Shown here piece by piece: positions 14,018 to 27,968 of a DNA stretch of 64,000 nt. Source of the stretch: Psychromonas sp. SP041 (GTDB taxonomy: Bacteria > Pseudomonadota > Gammaproteobacteria > Enterobacterales > Psychromonadaceae). Location: positions 1-64,000 of the forward strand of contig NZ_CBRF02000016.1 of assembly GCF_000470315.2 (NCBI RefSeq), given 5' to 3'. The position numbers were made by a program, and so were the translations under genes. Each line of letters opens with the position of its first letter. Position 1 is the stretch's first letter. The notes under the pieces were generated by a model. It was not told where the DNA came from, searched no databases, and saw nothing but the letters and a program-made list of their open reading frames with translations.

Positions 14018-14710
14018 TTAAAATGTTGTTGCCTTTATTTTTAACTGCCATTCTGGCAATTCTGTTTTTCCTTTATCTGATAATTTATAAGTTCCGTGCC
14101 CTATTTTATCAAACCATTCATAATAATTACTGTAGAGAAACTGCGTAGCTTGTTGCTCGTCAATTCCCTTTTTGATTTCAGCCCCCGAAGCCGTATCTGT
14201 TTTAGATAAGTACTCAGCGACTCGTATACATCGTTGTCGATAAGCCGTTAAACCTGCTTTTTTTGTTGTTGAACCGCCTTTTTGAGTGTCACCTTGGCGT
14301 AGGCTAAATTCTTTTAATAATGCTGATTGTTTACGTTTGTTTTTTCTCGGTTGGTATTCTTTAGGGTCACTAATAACTTCAACATATTGTTGTTTTTCTT
14401 GTATATCTACAACAATCAAACCTAACCCTAAACGTGCAACTAGTTTTTTGATTTGTTTGCTTTTGGTTTTATACATTGGCGTTTGTTTAGGGATGGCAAT
14501 GTAGACTATATCCGCTAAAGTAAAACGATCGATAGATTGTAATAATAGGGTAATGTTGAGTGTTAATTTTAATTCGATAATAATAATTTCATCGTCTTTT
14601 TTAGCGACAATATCGCATTGCTTTATTTCACCTTTAACTTCGTAACCTTGTTTATTTAAAAAGAGTTTAATAGGTAAATAAAGATCGCTCTCTTTTAATT
14701 TTTTAAGCAT
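14018..14710 (-). CDS. DUF2161 family putative PD-(D/E)XK phosphodiesterase
   Basis: 230 residues. The N-terminal half has the layout of a PD-(D/E)XK nuclease core: an Asp in KQCDIVAKKDDE (about residues 32-43), then the strand IIIIELKLTL with the E-x-K pair (about 44-53). The C-terminal half is basic and helical and resembles a winged-helix segment (AGLTAYRQRCIRVAEYLSK...FDKIGHGTYKLSDKG). This matches the DUF2161 family, whose substrate is unknown. It stands alone between AT-rich gaps and has no operon partner. Related nuclease folds act in DNA repair or defence, but nothing here decides which. Confidence 0.75.
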   Translation of the reverse strand: MLKKLKESDLYLPIKLFLNKQGYEVKGEIKQCDIVAKKDDEIIIIELKLTLNITLLLQSIDRFTLADIVYIAIPKQTPMYKTKSKQIKKLVARLGLGLIVVDIQEKQQYVEVISDPKEYQPRKNKRKQSALLKEFSLRQGDTQKGGSTTKKAGLTAYRQRCIRVAEYLSKTDTASGAEIKKGIDEQQATQFLYSNYYEWFDKIGHGTYKLSDKGKTELPEWQLKIKATTF

Positions 14711-14931
14711 TTTAATTCACTTTTTTATTTCAATTTAGAGTCTATTTTAAGCTTAAAAGTCTACTCTATTTATTGTCTTTTTGTTTGTTATCTATTGTGC
14801 CAGTTAATATATTTACTTATTGAGTTTATGATTTATTAGACACTAACAATTGACGGTATCAAAATTATTCAATTTTGTTTTTCTGCTGATCTAATATTAC
14901 GCTGTAAAGTTAGCGTATACATCTATTGCCA

Positions 14932-14960
14932 TTGGTATAATTGGCGTCAATAGGTATAAT
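14932..14960 (+). promoter_or_regulatory. Candidate promoter of glyQS
   Basis: TTGGTA (14932-14937), a 17-bp spacer, TATAAT (14955-14960), 37 bp before the glyQ ATG. The -35 lies in TTATACCAATGG (reverse complement), a 12-mer also found at the left end of the MITE-like element near 20041. The other 270 bp back to the DUF2161 gene show nothing else. Confidence 0.5.
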
Positions 14961-14997
14961 GAATTTCATTTTTTTTAATCAACTCGAAGCCTAAATC

Positions 14998-15903
14998 ATG
15001 CAAAAATTTGATACAAAAACATTCCAAGGGCTGATTCTTGCGTTGCAAGACTTCTGGGCTCGCCAAGGTTGTGCCATTGTACAGCCACTTGATATGGAAG
15101 TAGGTGCTGGAACATTCCACCCACAAACTTTTTTACGTTCTATTGGTCCTGAGCCAATGAGCAGTGCTTATGTACAACCTTGCCGTCGCCCTACTGATGG
15201 TCGCTACGGTGAAAACCCTAATCGTTTACAACACTATTACCAATTCCAAGTTGTATTAAAACCTTCTCCTAAAAATATTCAAGAATTGTACTTACAATCA
15301 CTTGAAGAGATTGGTATTGATACTTCTATTCATGATATCCGCTTTGTTGAAGATAACTGGGAATCACCTACGTTAGGTGCATGGGGATTAGGCTGGGAAA
15401 TCTGGCTAAATGGTATGGAAGTGACGCAATTTACCTATTTCCAACAAGTTGGTGGTCTTGAGTGCTCCCCGGTTACTGGTGAAATTACTTATGGTTTAGA
15501 ACGTCTTGCTATGTACGTTCAAGGTGTGGATAGTATCTACGATCTCGTCTGGACAGATGGCCCAATGGGTAAAGTAACTTACGGTGATATCTTCCATCAA
15601 AATGAAGTGGAACAATCTACTTACAACTTTGAATATGCAGATGTTGATGCATTATTTACACAGTTTGATCAATGTGAAAAAGATAGCCAAAAATTAATTG
15701 AAGTTAATTTGCCGTTACCTGCTTATGAGCAAGTAATGAAAGCATCACATGTATTTAACCTGTTAGATGCTCGTCATGCTATCTCTGTTACTGAACGTCA
15801 GCGTTATATATTACGTGTTCGCTCATTATCAAAAGCGGTTGCAGAAGCTTATTACGCTAAGCGTGAAGCACTTGGTTTTCCACTTTGTAAAAATTTAAAT
15901 TAA
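14998..15903 (+). CDS. glyQ: Glycyl-tRNA synthetase alpha subunit
   Basis: Catalytic alpha chain of the bacterial alpha2-beta2 glycyl-tRNA synthetase. It opens with [18 protein letters not shown] and [18 protein letters not shown], and [13 protein letters not shown] and GLEIW-type class II motifs follow. Length is 301 residues (E. coli 303). glyS follows after 14 bp. Confidence 0.98.
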   Translation: MQKFDTKTFQGLILALQDFWARQGCAIVQPLDMEVGAGTFHPQTFLRSIGPEPMSSAYVQPCRRPTDGRYGENPNRLQHYYQFQVVLKPSPKNIQELYLQSLEEIGIDTSIHDIRFVEDNWESPTLGAWGLGWEIWLNGMEVTQFTYFQQVGGLECSPVTGEITYGLERLAMYVQGVDSIYDLVWTDGPMGKVTYGDIFHQNEVEQSTYNFEYADVDALFTQFDQCEKDSQKLIEVNLPLPAYEQVMKASHVFNLLDARHAISVTERQRYILRVRSLSKAVAEAYYAKREALGFPLCKNLN

Positions 15904-15917
15904 TAGAGGCAAGTTTA

Positions 15918-17984
15918 ATGTCACAAGAAAATTTATTGATTGAGTTGGGAACCGAAGAGTTACCACCAAAATCACTTCGTAAACTTGCAGAGTCATTTGC
16001 TAGCAATATTGAAGCGGAATTAAATAAAGCTGAATTAACATTTGAAAAAGTTAGTTGGCTAGCATCACCAAGACGTTTGGCAGTAGTAGTTACTAACTTA
16101 GTGGCAACTCAAGCAGATAAAGTCGTTGAAAAACGTGGTCCTGCAGTCAACGTTGCATTTGATGATAATGGTGTAGCGACTAAAGCTGCACAAGGTTGGG
16201 CTCGTTCTAATGGTATTACCGTTGAAGAAGCTGAACGCTTAGTCACTGATAAAGGTGAGTGGCTATTATTCAAGTCAGAAGTTAAAGGTCAGCATATTAA
16301 TGGCTTGATCCCTGCTATTGCTGAGTCAGCTCTCGCTAAATTACCTATTGCAAAACCAATGCGTTGGGGAAGTGAAAGCACACAATTTATTCGTCCTGTG
16401 CATACTGTTACTATGTTATTTGGTAGTAAGTTAATCCAAGGTGAATTATTAGGTGTTGCTTCGAATCGCGTTATTCGTGGACACCGCTTCATGGGAGAAG
16501 CTGAATTAACATTATCACACGCAGATGAATATGAATCGTTATTAGATGATTCTGGTAAAGTGATTGTTGATTATGAACGCCGTAAAGCAATTATTCGTGA
16601 GCAAGTAGAGGCACTCGCTGCTCATGAAAATGGTATAGCTGCAATTGATGATGAATTATTAGAGGAAGTAACCTCTTTAGTTGAATGGCCAGTAACATTA
16701 GTTGGATCATTTGAAGAAAAATTCTTAGCTGTCCCTTCTGAAGCACTTATTTATACAATGAAAGACAATCAAAAATACTTCCCTGTATTAGATAAAGAAG
16801 GCAATTTATTACCACGCTTTATCTTTGTTTCAAACATTGTTAGTCGTGATCCTAAACAAGTTGTTTCAGGTAACGAGAAAGTGGTTCGCCCACGTTTAGC
16901 CGATGCTGAGTTCTTCTTTGAAACCGATAAAAAGAAAACATTAGAAAGTCGTTTAGACTCTCTATCAACCGTATTATTTCAAAAACAATTGGGTACGTTA
17001 AAAGAGAAATCTGAACGTATTAGTGCTGTTGCTGAAAAAATCGCTGTTAGTATTCAAGCAAACCCTGAACATGCACAACGCGCTGGTTTATTATCAAAAA
17101 CGGACTTAATGTCTGAAATGGTAATGGAATTTCCAGACGTTCAAGGTGTTATGGGCATGTACTATGCTCGTTTTGATGGTGAGCATGAAGATGTTGCAAT
17201 TGCATTAAATGAACAATACTTACCTCGTTTTGCAGGGGATAAACTGCCTACTTCATTAGTTGCATGTGCTGTTTCATTAGCAGACAAATTAGATACGTTG
17301 GTAGGTATATTTGGTATTGGTCAAGCACCTAAAGGTGATAAAGACCCATTTGCATTACGTCGTGCTGCTATCGGTCTATTACGTATCATTACAGATAAAA
17401 ACTTAGACTTAGATATTGTCGATTTAGTTGAAATAGCTAAGACACAGTACGCAGATAAATTAACAAATAATAATGTCGTTATTGATGTTGTTGATTTCTT
17501 ATTTGCTCGTTTCCGTGCAACTTATCAAGCAAACGGATATTCAGTTGAGTTAATTCAATCTGTATTAGAACGTCGTCCAACTAAACCTGTTGATTTTGAA
17601 AAGCGTATTAAAGCGGTTGCTAAGTTCCAAACTTTACCTGAAGCAGCTCCGATTGCTGCTGCTAATAAACGTATTAGTAATATTCTTGCTAAGGTAACAG
17701 AAGATATTAACGATGAAGTTAGTCAAGATCTGCTACAAGAAGACGCTGAAAAGGCTCTTTCTGAAATATTAGGCTCTCTAGAAAGCAAGCTAAGCCCTTT
17801 ATTTTCAATCGGAGACTACGAGTCAGCCTTGTTCGAGTTAGCTAGCTTACAGACGCCTGTAGACGCTTTCTTTGATAATGTGATGGTAATGGCGGATGAT
17901 TTAGCAGTGAAAAATAACCGTTTAGCGTTATTAAACCGTTTACGTAACTTGTTTTTACAAGTGGCCGATGTGTCAGTGTTATAA
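15918..17984 (+). CDS. glyS: Glycyl-tRNA synthetase beta subunit
   Basis: tRNA-recognising beta chain of the heterotetrameric enzyme. It starts with [20 protein letters not shown], includes the KDNQKYFPV and [21 protein letters not shown]-type central region, and ends with a DALR-like anticodon-binding helix bundle ([13 protein letters not shown]). Length is 688 residues (E. coli 689). It is cotranscribed with glyQ and ends at a strong terminator. Confidence 0.98.
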   Translation: MSQENLLIELGTEELPPKSLRKLAESFASNIEAELNKAELTFEKVSWLASPRRLAVVVTNLVATQADKVVEKRGPAVNVAFDDNGVATKAAQGWARSNGITVEEAERLVTDKGEWLLFKSEVKGQHINGLIPAIAESALAKLPIAKPMRWGSESTQFIRPVHTVTMLFGSKLIQGELLGVASNRVIRGHRFMGEAELTLSHADEYESLLDDSGKVIVDYERRKAIIREQVEALAAHENGIAAIDDELLEEVTSLVEWPVTLVGSFEEKFLAVPSEALIYTMKDNQKYFPVLDKEGNLLPRFIFVSNIVSRDPKQVVSGNEKVVRPRLADAEFFFETDKKKTLESRLDSLSTVLFQKQLGTLKEKSERISAVAEKIAVSIQANPEHAQRAGLLSKTDLMSEMVMEFPDVQGVMGMYYARFDGEHEDVAIALNEQYLPRFAGDKLPTSLVACAVSLADKLDTLVGIFGIGQAPKGDKDPFALRRAAIGLLRIITDKNLDLDIVDLVEIAKTQYADKLTNNNVVIDVVDFLFARFRATYQANGYSVELIQSVLERRPTKPVDFEKRIKAVAKFQTLPEAAPIAAANKRISNILAKVTEDINDEVSQDLLQEDAEKALSEILGSLESKLSPLFSIGDYESALFELASLQTPVDAFFDNVMVMADDLAVKNNRLALLNRLRNLFLQVADVSVL

Positions 17985-18026
17985 ATAAGTTTGTCGGTTT
18001 ATCGATAAACCGTTAATCGTTCTTAT

Positions 18027-18055
18027 AAAAAGCTCAGTTTATACTGAGCTTTTTT
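18027..18055 (+). terminator. Terminator of glyQS
   Basis: AGCTCAG, a TTTATA loop, CTGAGCT, then six T. The last base of the T-run is the first base of parS site 1. Confidence 0.92.
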
Positions 18056-18070
18056 GTTTCACGTGAAACA
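18055..18070. promoter_or_regulatory. parS: parS site 1 (perfect)
   Basis: TGTTTCACGTGAAACA, identical to the 16-bp consensus bound by ParB across bacteria. It abuts the glyQS terminator. Confidence 0.95.
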
Positions 18071-18164
18071 CTGAAACAAAAATATCTTATTTATGTAATA
18101 TCAATTTCCAATATTTTATTGCTTGTTTAAAGGTATTAAATTTCATTAGTAGTTGCCAGTCTAT

Positions 18165-18180
18165 TGTTTCACATGAAACA
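18165..18180. promoter_or_regulatory. parS: parS site 2 (one mismatch)
   Basis: TGTTTCACATGAAACA differs from the ParB consensus at one central base, which breaks the palindrome. It lies 63 bp before avtA. Confidence 0.75.
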
Positions 18181-18242
18181 ATTACGTTATTAAAAGCCTT
18201 ACGTTTTAATTTTAATTCTCATTATATATTCAGGATTTTTAC

Positions 18243-19496
18243 ATGCCCTATTCAACATTTGGAAATAAGTTTACACAGCACTCAGGTATTACAGAATTAA
18301 TGGATGATTTAAATGCAGGTGTAAAAGGTGGCGATGACATACTAATGTTAGGGGGAGGTAATCCAGCATCTATACCCGCTATTCAGCAACGATTTACCGA
18401 TTTAATGCAAACGCTGCTAAATGAAGGAAAGCTAGTTGATACATTAGCAAATTACGATGGGCCTCAAGGAAAAGATTCTTTTATTGTTGCACTCGCAGAG
18501 CTGTTTAATGATTTATATGATTGGGATTTATCATCAGAAAATATCATGTTAACCAATGGTAGTCAGAATGCTTTTTTCTATTTGTTTAATTTATTAGCGG
18601 GCGATTTTAGTAATGGGAAAAAACGTAAAATACTATTCCCATTAGCACCTGAATATATTGGGTATGCAGATGCAAGTGTTTCAGAAGCGTCTTTTGTTGC
18701 TATTCGTCCTAAAATTACTGAGCTAGATAATCAGCAATTTAAATATCATGTTGATTTCGATGCTTTAGAAATAACTGACGATATCGGTGCTATTTGTGTT
18801 TCTCGCCCGACTAATCCTACCGGTAATGTTTTAACTGATAGTGAAATAGATAAGCTAGATAAATTAGCGAAGCAACATAATATCCCGTTAATAATTGATA
18901 ATGCCTATGGCACACCTTTCCCAAATATTATCTTTGAAGATGTTAAAGCACATTTTAATGACAATACTATTTTGTGCATGAGCTTATCTAAATTTGGTTT
19001 ACCAGGTGCTCGTTGTGGAATTGTCATTGCAAATCCGACAATTATTAAAGCAATGTCTAACTTATCCGGCATTATGGCGTTATCACCTGGTGGAATTGGA
19101 CCTGAAGTTGTTTTACCTTTAGTGAAGAGCAAAGAAATTATCACCTTAAGTAATGATGTTATTAAGCCTTTTTATCAAGATAAATCGCAAATAGCGATGT
19201 CGTTATTATTAAGTAAAATAACCAATAAGAATTTTAGGATTCATAAAGCAGAAGGTGCATTATTTCTTTGGCTTTGGTTTAAAGATTTGCCGATTAGCTC
19301 AAATGAGTTATATAAAAAATTAAAAGAAAAAGGACTTATTGTTGTCTCTGGACATTACTTTTTTCCTGGCCTTGATCAAGATTGGCAACATACACATGAA
19401 TGTATTCGACTTAATTACGCACAAGAAAGTGATGTTGTAGAACGTGGTATTGATATTTTAGCTTCGGTAGTTAATGAACTATATCAAGATAAATAA
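18243..19496 (+). CDS. avtA: Valine-pyruvate aminotransferase AvtA
   Basis: Fold-type I PLP enzyme that exchanges amino groups between valine and pyruvate/alanine. It matches E. coli AvtA throughout: FGNKFTQHSGITELMDDLN at the start, LGGGNPASIP, NYDGPQGK, SRPTNPTGNV, and the PLP-binding Lys at residue 250 in CMSLSKFGLPGARCG. Length is 417 residues (E. coli 417). It is a monocistronic gene between parS sites 2 and 3. Its terminator may be the palindrome containing parS site 3. Confidence 0.95.
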   Translation: MPYSTFGNKFTQHSGITELMDDLNAGVKGGDDILMLGGGNPASIPAIQQRFTDLMQTLLNEGKLVDTLANYDGPQGKDSFIVALAELFNDLYDWDLSSENIMLTNGSQNAFFYLFNLLAGDFSNGKKRKILFPLAPEYIGYADASVSEASFVAIRPKITELDNQQFKYHVDFDALEITDDIGAICVSRPTNPTGNVLTDSEIDKLDKLAKQHNIPLIIDNAYGTPFPNIIFEDVKAHFNDNTILCMSLSKFGLPGARCGIVIANPTIIKAMSNLSGIMALSPGGIGPEVVLPLVKSKEIITLSNDVIKPFYQDKSQIAMSLLLSKITNKNFRIHKAEGALFLWLWFKDLPISSNELYKKLKEKGLIVVSGHYFFPGLDQDWQHTHECIRLNYAQESDVVERGIDILASVVNELYQDK

Positions 19497-19511
19497 TCAA
19501 TAAACTCATGC

Positions 19512-19545
19512 TGTTTTAGTTGTTTCACGTGAAACAACTAAAACA
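19512..19545. promoter_or_regulatory. parS: parS site 3 inside a 34-bp perfect palindrome
   Basis: The perfect 16-bp parS (19521-19536) is extended by nine further complementary bases on each side, giving a 34-bp palindrome 16 bp after the avtA stop. As RNA it could fold into a long hairpin and might also end avtA transcription; TTATTT follows it. Confidence 0.9.
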
Positions 19546-20040
19546 TTATTTATATTAAACTGCACACTTCACCTTCTCTATTTTCTAATATTTGAGTCTT
19601 TTTTGTATAACCTGGAAATAAAGAAAATAGTTATCTATAGCATCACATTAGTCATAACTACTTTAACTATCTTTTAAATATAATTGAAACTTATTAACTG
19701 TATTTAGTTTTATAATCGTTATTCGATTATGAATACTCAATTAACTAAAAATACTGAATAATCTTATACAGACATTACTTAATTAGCTTTAGATGCATTC
19801 TCTATTACATGAGCAATGATTTTTTATTTTCTATTAAGTTTGATGCTGAATTGCTAAGGCGTTAACTTCATTTTTATGTTAGTAAATATTCTATATCCTG
19901 CTTCATTACTATTATTATCTATTATCAAATTTATTACAGCATTGAAAATAAGTAACTCACCAGTTTTAAAGCATGATTAATAATATTTAATCGAGTTAGT
20001 TTCTATTGTTCATATCTATATTTATTCGCATACTATTATT

Positions 20041-20203
20041 TATACCAATGGAATTAAATAAGTGATAAGAGATTGTGCAGGAAAAATTAACACTAATAAG
20101 GCGTGAGTTGTAGGAGATAGTTGTTCTCACTTCAAAACTCACAACGCAGTTAGGGGGGATTTTAACCAGCAAGAATGATCACCTTATTAATTCTTTTGGT
20201 ATT
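20041..20203. mobile_element. MITE-like element with terminal inverted repeats
   Basis: The left end reads TATACCAATGGAATTAAATA, and the right end, reverse complemented, AATACCAAAAGAATTAATAA. About 22 of the outer 25 positions match when two single-base gaps are allowed. The element is ~163 bp, has no ORF, and its inside holds further imperfect inverted segments around GTGAGTTGT/ACTCACAAC. This is the layout of a non-autonomous miniature transposon. No matching transposase is in the window, and I cannot define a target duplication beyond TA. Confidence 0.45.
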
Positions 20204-20849
20204 AGTATCGCGATTATTTTTCTGATGGCCTATTTATCATTAATCTCTATAACTAAACTTCTTTGAAAAATTATTTACTGACTTTAATAATGAAATTAAT
20301 TAATGATTCTACCTATTCAAATGAATTATTGATTGGCTATATTAGAAAGTGAGTTAGATAGTTATGTTACATAATTAAAGGGTTATCTAATTCAAGGTAT
20401 CAGTAATTATACTTATTTTTCATGCTGTAGACCCTCTTCAAGGAACATAGAGCACGTTAGCGTAATAAGTAACGAATGTGGTAAGGATTACTAAGATTGA
20501 GCTTGTGATGTCTTTGTGAATGCTATAATTAAGAATGTAATTAAGTGCAATAAATAAGGGATTGATATGGATTCTGATAATGGGTTTTTAATAGGGTTTT
20601 TTATTTAATTGCTCATTAGTAACGTATCAAGGTAGATAAAAATCGACTTATAAAATATAAGCTTTGAATTTTAGATACTACCCACCACTACTATTATCAT
20701 TGCCATTCTTAAAATAAAGTCGAATAATAAGAAAGTCTTAATATCGTTTACTTTTTAGATTATTACTTTGTTTTTAATGGAGGGCGATAACGATAAATTA
20801 TGAGGCAAAACGTTATTATTAATTATCTAATGTTACCTAAGACAATCTG

Positions 20850-20880
20850 ACTATCATTAACTATCATTAACTATCATTAA
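20850..20880. repeat. Three tandem copies of a 10-bp unit
   Basis: CTATCATTAA occurs three times without interruption (20851-20880). Purpose unknown. Confidence 0.85.
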
Positions 20881-21091
20881 CATTTCTGTTGTAAATAGTT
20901 TGTTTCGCTATTTAGTTTTTCTCTTTTCTTTTTTATTAGATCGTATGAAGTACTTGTTGATTCGAAAAATGACACATTAGTTAATGTGGTATTTAAACAA
21001 TATAGTACTAATAAAAAGGGATAAACAGTCAATACCGGATAAGCTCTAATATCACGATCAAACATTTTATGAGTAGATATCAGTAGGCATA

Positions 21092-21117
21092 AAAAATCCA
21101 GCTAATAAGCTGGATTC
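21092..21117 (-). terminator. Terminator of the dnaA-dnaN-recF-gyrB cluster
   Basis: Minus strand: AATCCAGCT, a short loop, AGCTGGATT, then TTTT. It lies about 80 bp after the gyrB stop. Confidence 0.88.
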
Positions 21118-21195
21118 TTATATTGTTTAACTTTATGACAACTTATGAATAATAAGTTGTCATAAGCAAACGAAGTTAGATATTAATAAATGAAC

Positions 21196-24715
<3,520 letters not shown>

Positions 24716-24815
24716 TAATCAATTCCCTAAATAAGTTGAATGTTTTTTATGGCTAGGTTGTTAATGCCCATTGTTGTTATTGCATCAAACACTTTTATAA
24801 TAACAATATTTATAA

Positions 24816-25919
24816 CTATAAACGCATTGGCATTAGTACATAAAGTGAGTCATCACTATCAAGAGACTCTATCAATGCACTATGATCTGATGTACTGAAC
24901 GTGATTTTAACTTGTTCACTTTTTAAGGTGTTTAATACATCTAGAACATAACTTACATTAAAGCCTATTTCTAACTCTGCTGAATGGTAATCAACATCAA
25001 TGTATTCTTCTGCTTCTTCTCGTTCAGGATTATTAGCCGTTATTTTTAATAAGTTTTCAGATAGCGTTAAACGAACACCACGGAATTTCTCATTGGATAA
25101 AATAGCAGCACGACTAAAAGCTTGTTTTAATGTTTCACGGCTAGAGATTAATTCTTTATCGCCATTACGTGGAATAACGCGTCGGTAATCAGGAAAACGT
25201 CCATCCACTAATTTGGTCGTAAATACAAAACCGTCAATCACTGCACGTAAATTATTTTTACCTAATTGAATAGTGACATTAGCTTGGTCTTTATCTAGCA
25301 ACTTAACTAATTCTAATACCCCTTTTCGAGGTACAATCACTGATTGCTCTTCAATCGCTTGGTCGATGTTAATAGAACATGATGCTAGGCGATGTCCATC
25401 GGTGGACACACTACGTAGTGTGTTACCAGAAACTTCAAAGAACATGCCATTTAGGTAATAACGAACATCTTGGCTAGCCATTGCAAACTGAGTAAATTCA
25501 ATGAGTTTTTTAAATTCAGTTTGTGGCACAGTTAGTTCAATCAAACTCTGCCATGACTCTATATTAGGGAAATCGATAGAAGGTAATGTCGATAGTAAAT
25601 AACGGCTGCGTCCTGATCGTACTGTAACGCGTTCATTCTTCACTTCAAATGTCACTTCACAAGGATCGGCTAAACCACGGCATATATCTAATAACTTACG
25701 CGCTGGTACCGTAATAGCACCCTCAATAGAAGCTTGTTCTAATGGGATTTGTGCCATTAATTCAACTTCTAAATCTGTACCAGTTAAGTTTAAAAAATTA
25801 TCTTTTACCTCAATGAGGATATTACCCATGATAGGCAAAGCTGGACGTCCGCCTGCAACAGAGCCAACAACTAATTGTAATGGGCGTAATAATATTTCAC
25901 GAGAAATAGTAAATTTCAT
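24816..25919 (-). CDS. dnaN: DNA polymerase III sliding clamp (beta)
   Basis: Ring-shaped processivity clamp made of three repeated domains. It begins MKFTISREILLRPLQLVVG and ends with the conserved YVLMPMRL. Length is 367 residues (E. coli 366). It lies 14 bp after dnaA. A 100-bp gap precedes recF, in which I see no terminator. Confidence 0.98.
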   Translation of the reverse strand: MKFTISREILLRPLQLVVGSVAGGRPALPIMGNILIEVKDNFLNLTGTDLEVELMAQIPLEQASIEGAITVPARKLLDICRGLADPCEVTFEVKNERVTVRSGRSRYLLSTLPSIDFPNIESWQSLIELTVPQTEFKKLIEFTQFAMASQDVRYYLNGMFFEVSGNTLRSVSTDGHRLASCSINIDQAIEEQSVIVPRKGVLELVKLLDKDQANVTIQLGKNNLRAVIDGFVFTTKLVDGRFPDYRRVIPRNGDKELISSRETLKQAFSRAAILSNEKFRGVRLTLSENLLKITANNPEREEAEEYIDVDYHSAELEIGFNVSYVLDVLNTLKSEQVKITFSTSDHSALIESLDSDDSLYVLMPMRL

Positions 25920-25933
25920 CAGATAACCTTTTC

Positions 25934-27310
25934 TTACATTGACAACGTACGGATAAGTATTTTGTAATCTTCTTGAATGTCGTTATTTTCACGACGTAGC
26001 TCTTGAACCTTACGACAAGCATGTAGCACTGTAGTATGGTCTCGGCCGCCAAAAGCTTCGCCTATTTCAGGTAAGCTATGTTGAGTTAACTCTTTCGCTA
26101 ATGCCATGGCTATTTGACGTGGACGAGCCACTGTACGAGTACGGCGTTTTGAAGACATATCAGAAATTTTAATGCGGTAATGTTCTGCCACTACCTTTTG
26201 AATATTATCAACTGTCGTTTGTTTTGTGTGAACGGCTAACATATCGCGTAATGCATCTTGTACTAACGAGATAGTGATATCTTGTCCTGTAAACTGTGCT
26301 TTTGCTGAAATATTAGCAATTGCGCCTTCTAATACACGAACATCGGTAATTGTTAGACGTTTTGCAATAAAGAAAGCAACATCATCAGGTAAATGCAAAC
26401 CTCGTTCTTCAGCTTTAGTAATTAAGATAGCAACACGCGTTTCTAGTTCAGGTGGATCAATTGGAATTGATAATCCCCAACCAAAACGTGTACGTAGTCG
26501 TTCATCTATACCTTCAATCTCTTTTGGAAAGCGATCACTGGTTAAAATAACTTGTTGGTGAGCATCTAACATTGAATTAAAGGTTTGGAATAACACTTCT
26601 TGAGAACGGTCTTTTCCAGCGAAGAAATGAATGTCATCTATTAATAGTGCATCTAACGACGCGTAATATTCTTTAAATTGTTCAATCGTATTGTTACGAA
26701 TTGAATTGATCATATCTTGAACAAAACGTTCTGAACGAATGTAAACAACTTTACTATCAGGATTTTCAGCAACAATTGCATTACCTACTGCATGTAATAA
26801 ATGTGTTTTACCTAAGCCGGGATGAGCATATAAAAATAATGGGTTATACACATCACCTGGATTCTCTGCTATTTGTTGTGTTGTCGCGATCGCAAAATTA
26901 TTTGACTTACCTTCAACAAAGTTATCAAAAGTGTATTTTTTAATTAAATTACTTTTATGTGCAACTGTGGTTGCTTTGGATTCACCTTCCCAAGGTTGTT
27001 GGGTATTTAATGCTGGTGCGATTTTGGCTGCTGCTGGTTTATTAGCTGCTGCATTAGCAGTACCGACTAATAAACGAATTTTAATAGTGAGGTTTTCATC
27101 TACTTCATGTACTAATGTTTGTAATTTAGTCTCAATGATATCCATGTACTTTTCACGGACCCATTCGCTGGTGTACTTGTTTGGCGAGTATAATGATAAC
27201 GTTTCATTATCGTATTCTGCCTGTAAAGGACGTAACCAAGTACTAAAGTCTCCTGCTGATAGCTCATCTTTTAATTGTGCTAAACATTCTTGCCAAATAG
27301 CGAGGGACAT
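25934..27310 (-). CDS. dnaA: Chromosomal replication initiator DnaA
   Basis: AAA+ initiator that binds the boxes in oriC. Domain I (residues 1 to ~85) is followed by a variable Ala-rich linker (~85-115). Walker A AHPGLGKT is at 162-169, Walker B is [12 protein letters not shown], and the domain IV DNA-binding signature [15 protein letters not shown] is near 425. Length is 458 residues (E. coli 467). It heads the dnaA-dnaN-recF-gyrB cluster, 26 kb from oriC. Confidence 0.98.
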   Translation of the reverse strand: MSLAIWQECLAQLKDELSAGDFSTWLRPLQAEYDNETLSLYSPNKYTSEWVREKYMDIIETKLQTLVHEVDENLTIKIRLLVGTANAAANKPAAAKIAPALNTQQPWEGESKATTVAHKSNLIKKYTFDNFVEGKSNNFAIATTQQIAENPGDVYNPLFLYAHPGLGKTHLLHAVGNAIVAENPDSKVVYIRSERFVQDMINSIRNNTIEQFKEYYASLDALLIDDIHFFAGKDRSQEVLFQTFNSMLDAHQQVILTSDRFPKEIEGIDERLRTRFGWGLSIPIDPPELETRVAILITKAEERGLHLPDDVAFFIAKRLTITDVRVLEGAIANISAKAQFTGQDITISLVQDALRDMLAVHTKQTTVDNIQKVVAEHYRIKISDMSSKRRTRTVARPRQIAMALAKELTQHSLPEIGEAFGGRDHTTVLHACRKVQELRRENNDIQEDYKILIRTLSM

Positions 27311-27356
27311 TGTGGAACTCCAGTAAATACATTAGGGCGGATAATTCTACCGATAA

Positions 27357-27538
27357 GATCGTCTGGACGCCATAAGATCAGTGAACAAAAATAAAAAAAA
27401 GATCCTTGTATTTAAACTCATTCAATGGTTAAAGCATCCACAAGCTTGTGAGTAGCTATCATCTACCACTGGGTACTTTATCCACAACGAGATAATTTAG
27501 TTATTTACAAATCTAACTTTATAAGATCAAGGAAGATC
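27357..27538 (-). promoter_or_regulatory. dnaA upstream control region: DnaA box and GATC cluster
   Basis: The 510 bp between dnaA and rpmH contain a perfect DnaA box TTATCCACA (27478-27486, +) and five GATC sites (27357, 27376, 27401, 27525, 27535). AAGATCCTTG occurs twice (near 27400 and 27534). This pattern is typical of autoregulated, SeqA-sensitive dnaA promoters. I could not choose the dnaA promoter hexamers with confidence. Confidence 0.7.
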
Positions 27539-27671
27539 CTTGCTTATTGGTGTCGCTTATATATAATCGCGCCACCCTGACTTTTGAGTTTGGCTCGTAG
27601 TGACAATTTTTTTACTTAGGATTCTTTTCTAAGGAATATTAATTTAATCTACCAGAAAGAAGCATCTCTGA

Positions 27672-27700
27672 TTGACTTTTAGTCGATCAATCAATAGAAT
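27672..27700 (+). promoter_or_regulatory. Promoter of rpmH-rnpA
   Basis: TTGACT, a 17-bp spacer, TAGAAT; about 124 bp before the rpmH ATG. Confidence 0.65.
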
Positions 27701-27823
27701 TCGCTCTCTTTTTAATCGGCTAATGCTTTTGATTATTATTGTTTGGTTACTTTATAGTAATTAAGCAAAAAAAATTAAAAAATCTAGCTACTGTACAGTA
27801 CTTAACAATAAGTGGAAAAGAGC

Positions 27824-27958
27824 ATGAAACGTACTTTTCAACCAAGCAACATTAAGCGTAAGCGTTCACACGGTTTTAGAACTCGTATGGCGACTAAGAA
27901 CGGTCGTGCCGTATTAGCTCGTCGTCGTGCTAAAGGCCGCGCTAGCTTAAGCGCATAA
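27824..27958 (+). CDS. rpmH: 50S ribosomal protein L34
   Basis: 44 codons, very basic: [18 protein letters not shown] at the start and [13 protein letters not shown] at the end, the full L34 family pattern and length. GTGGAAAAG precedes the ATG. It sits at its usual place, divergent from dnaA and 10 bp before rnpA. Confidence 0.97.
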   Translation: MKRTFQPSNIKRKRSHGFRTRMATKNGRAVLARRRAKGRASLSA

Positions 27959-27968
27959 TTTACCAGAC

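Larger units (their letters stand above)
19546..21091. other. Gene desert between avtA and gyrB
   Basis: About 1.5 kb without a supportable gene. It contains the MITE-like element at 20041-20203 and a short tandem repeat at 20850-20880. A consensus extended -10 (TGCTATAAT, 20521-20529) is followed by a 13-codon ORF (ATG near 20567) of doubtful reality. The 62-codon minus-strand frame at 20877-21065 has no ribosome site and looks like chance. Confidence 0.6.

Noticed and set aside
20877-21065. 62-codon minus-strand frame before the gyrB terminator
   Set aside because: No ribosome binding site, AT-rich composition and no recognisable features; expected by chance in a desert.
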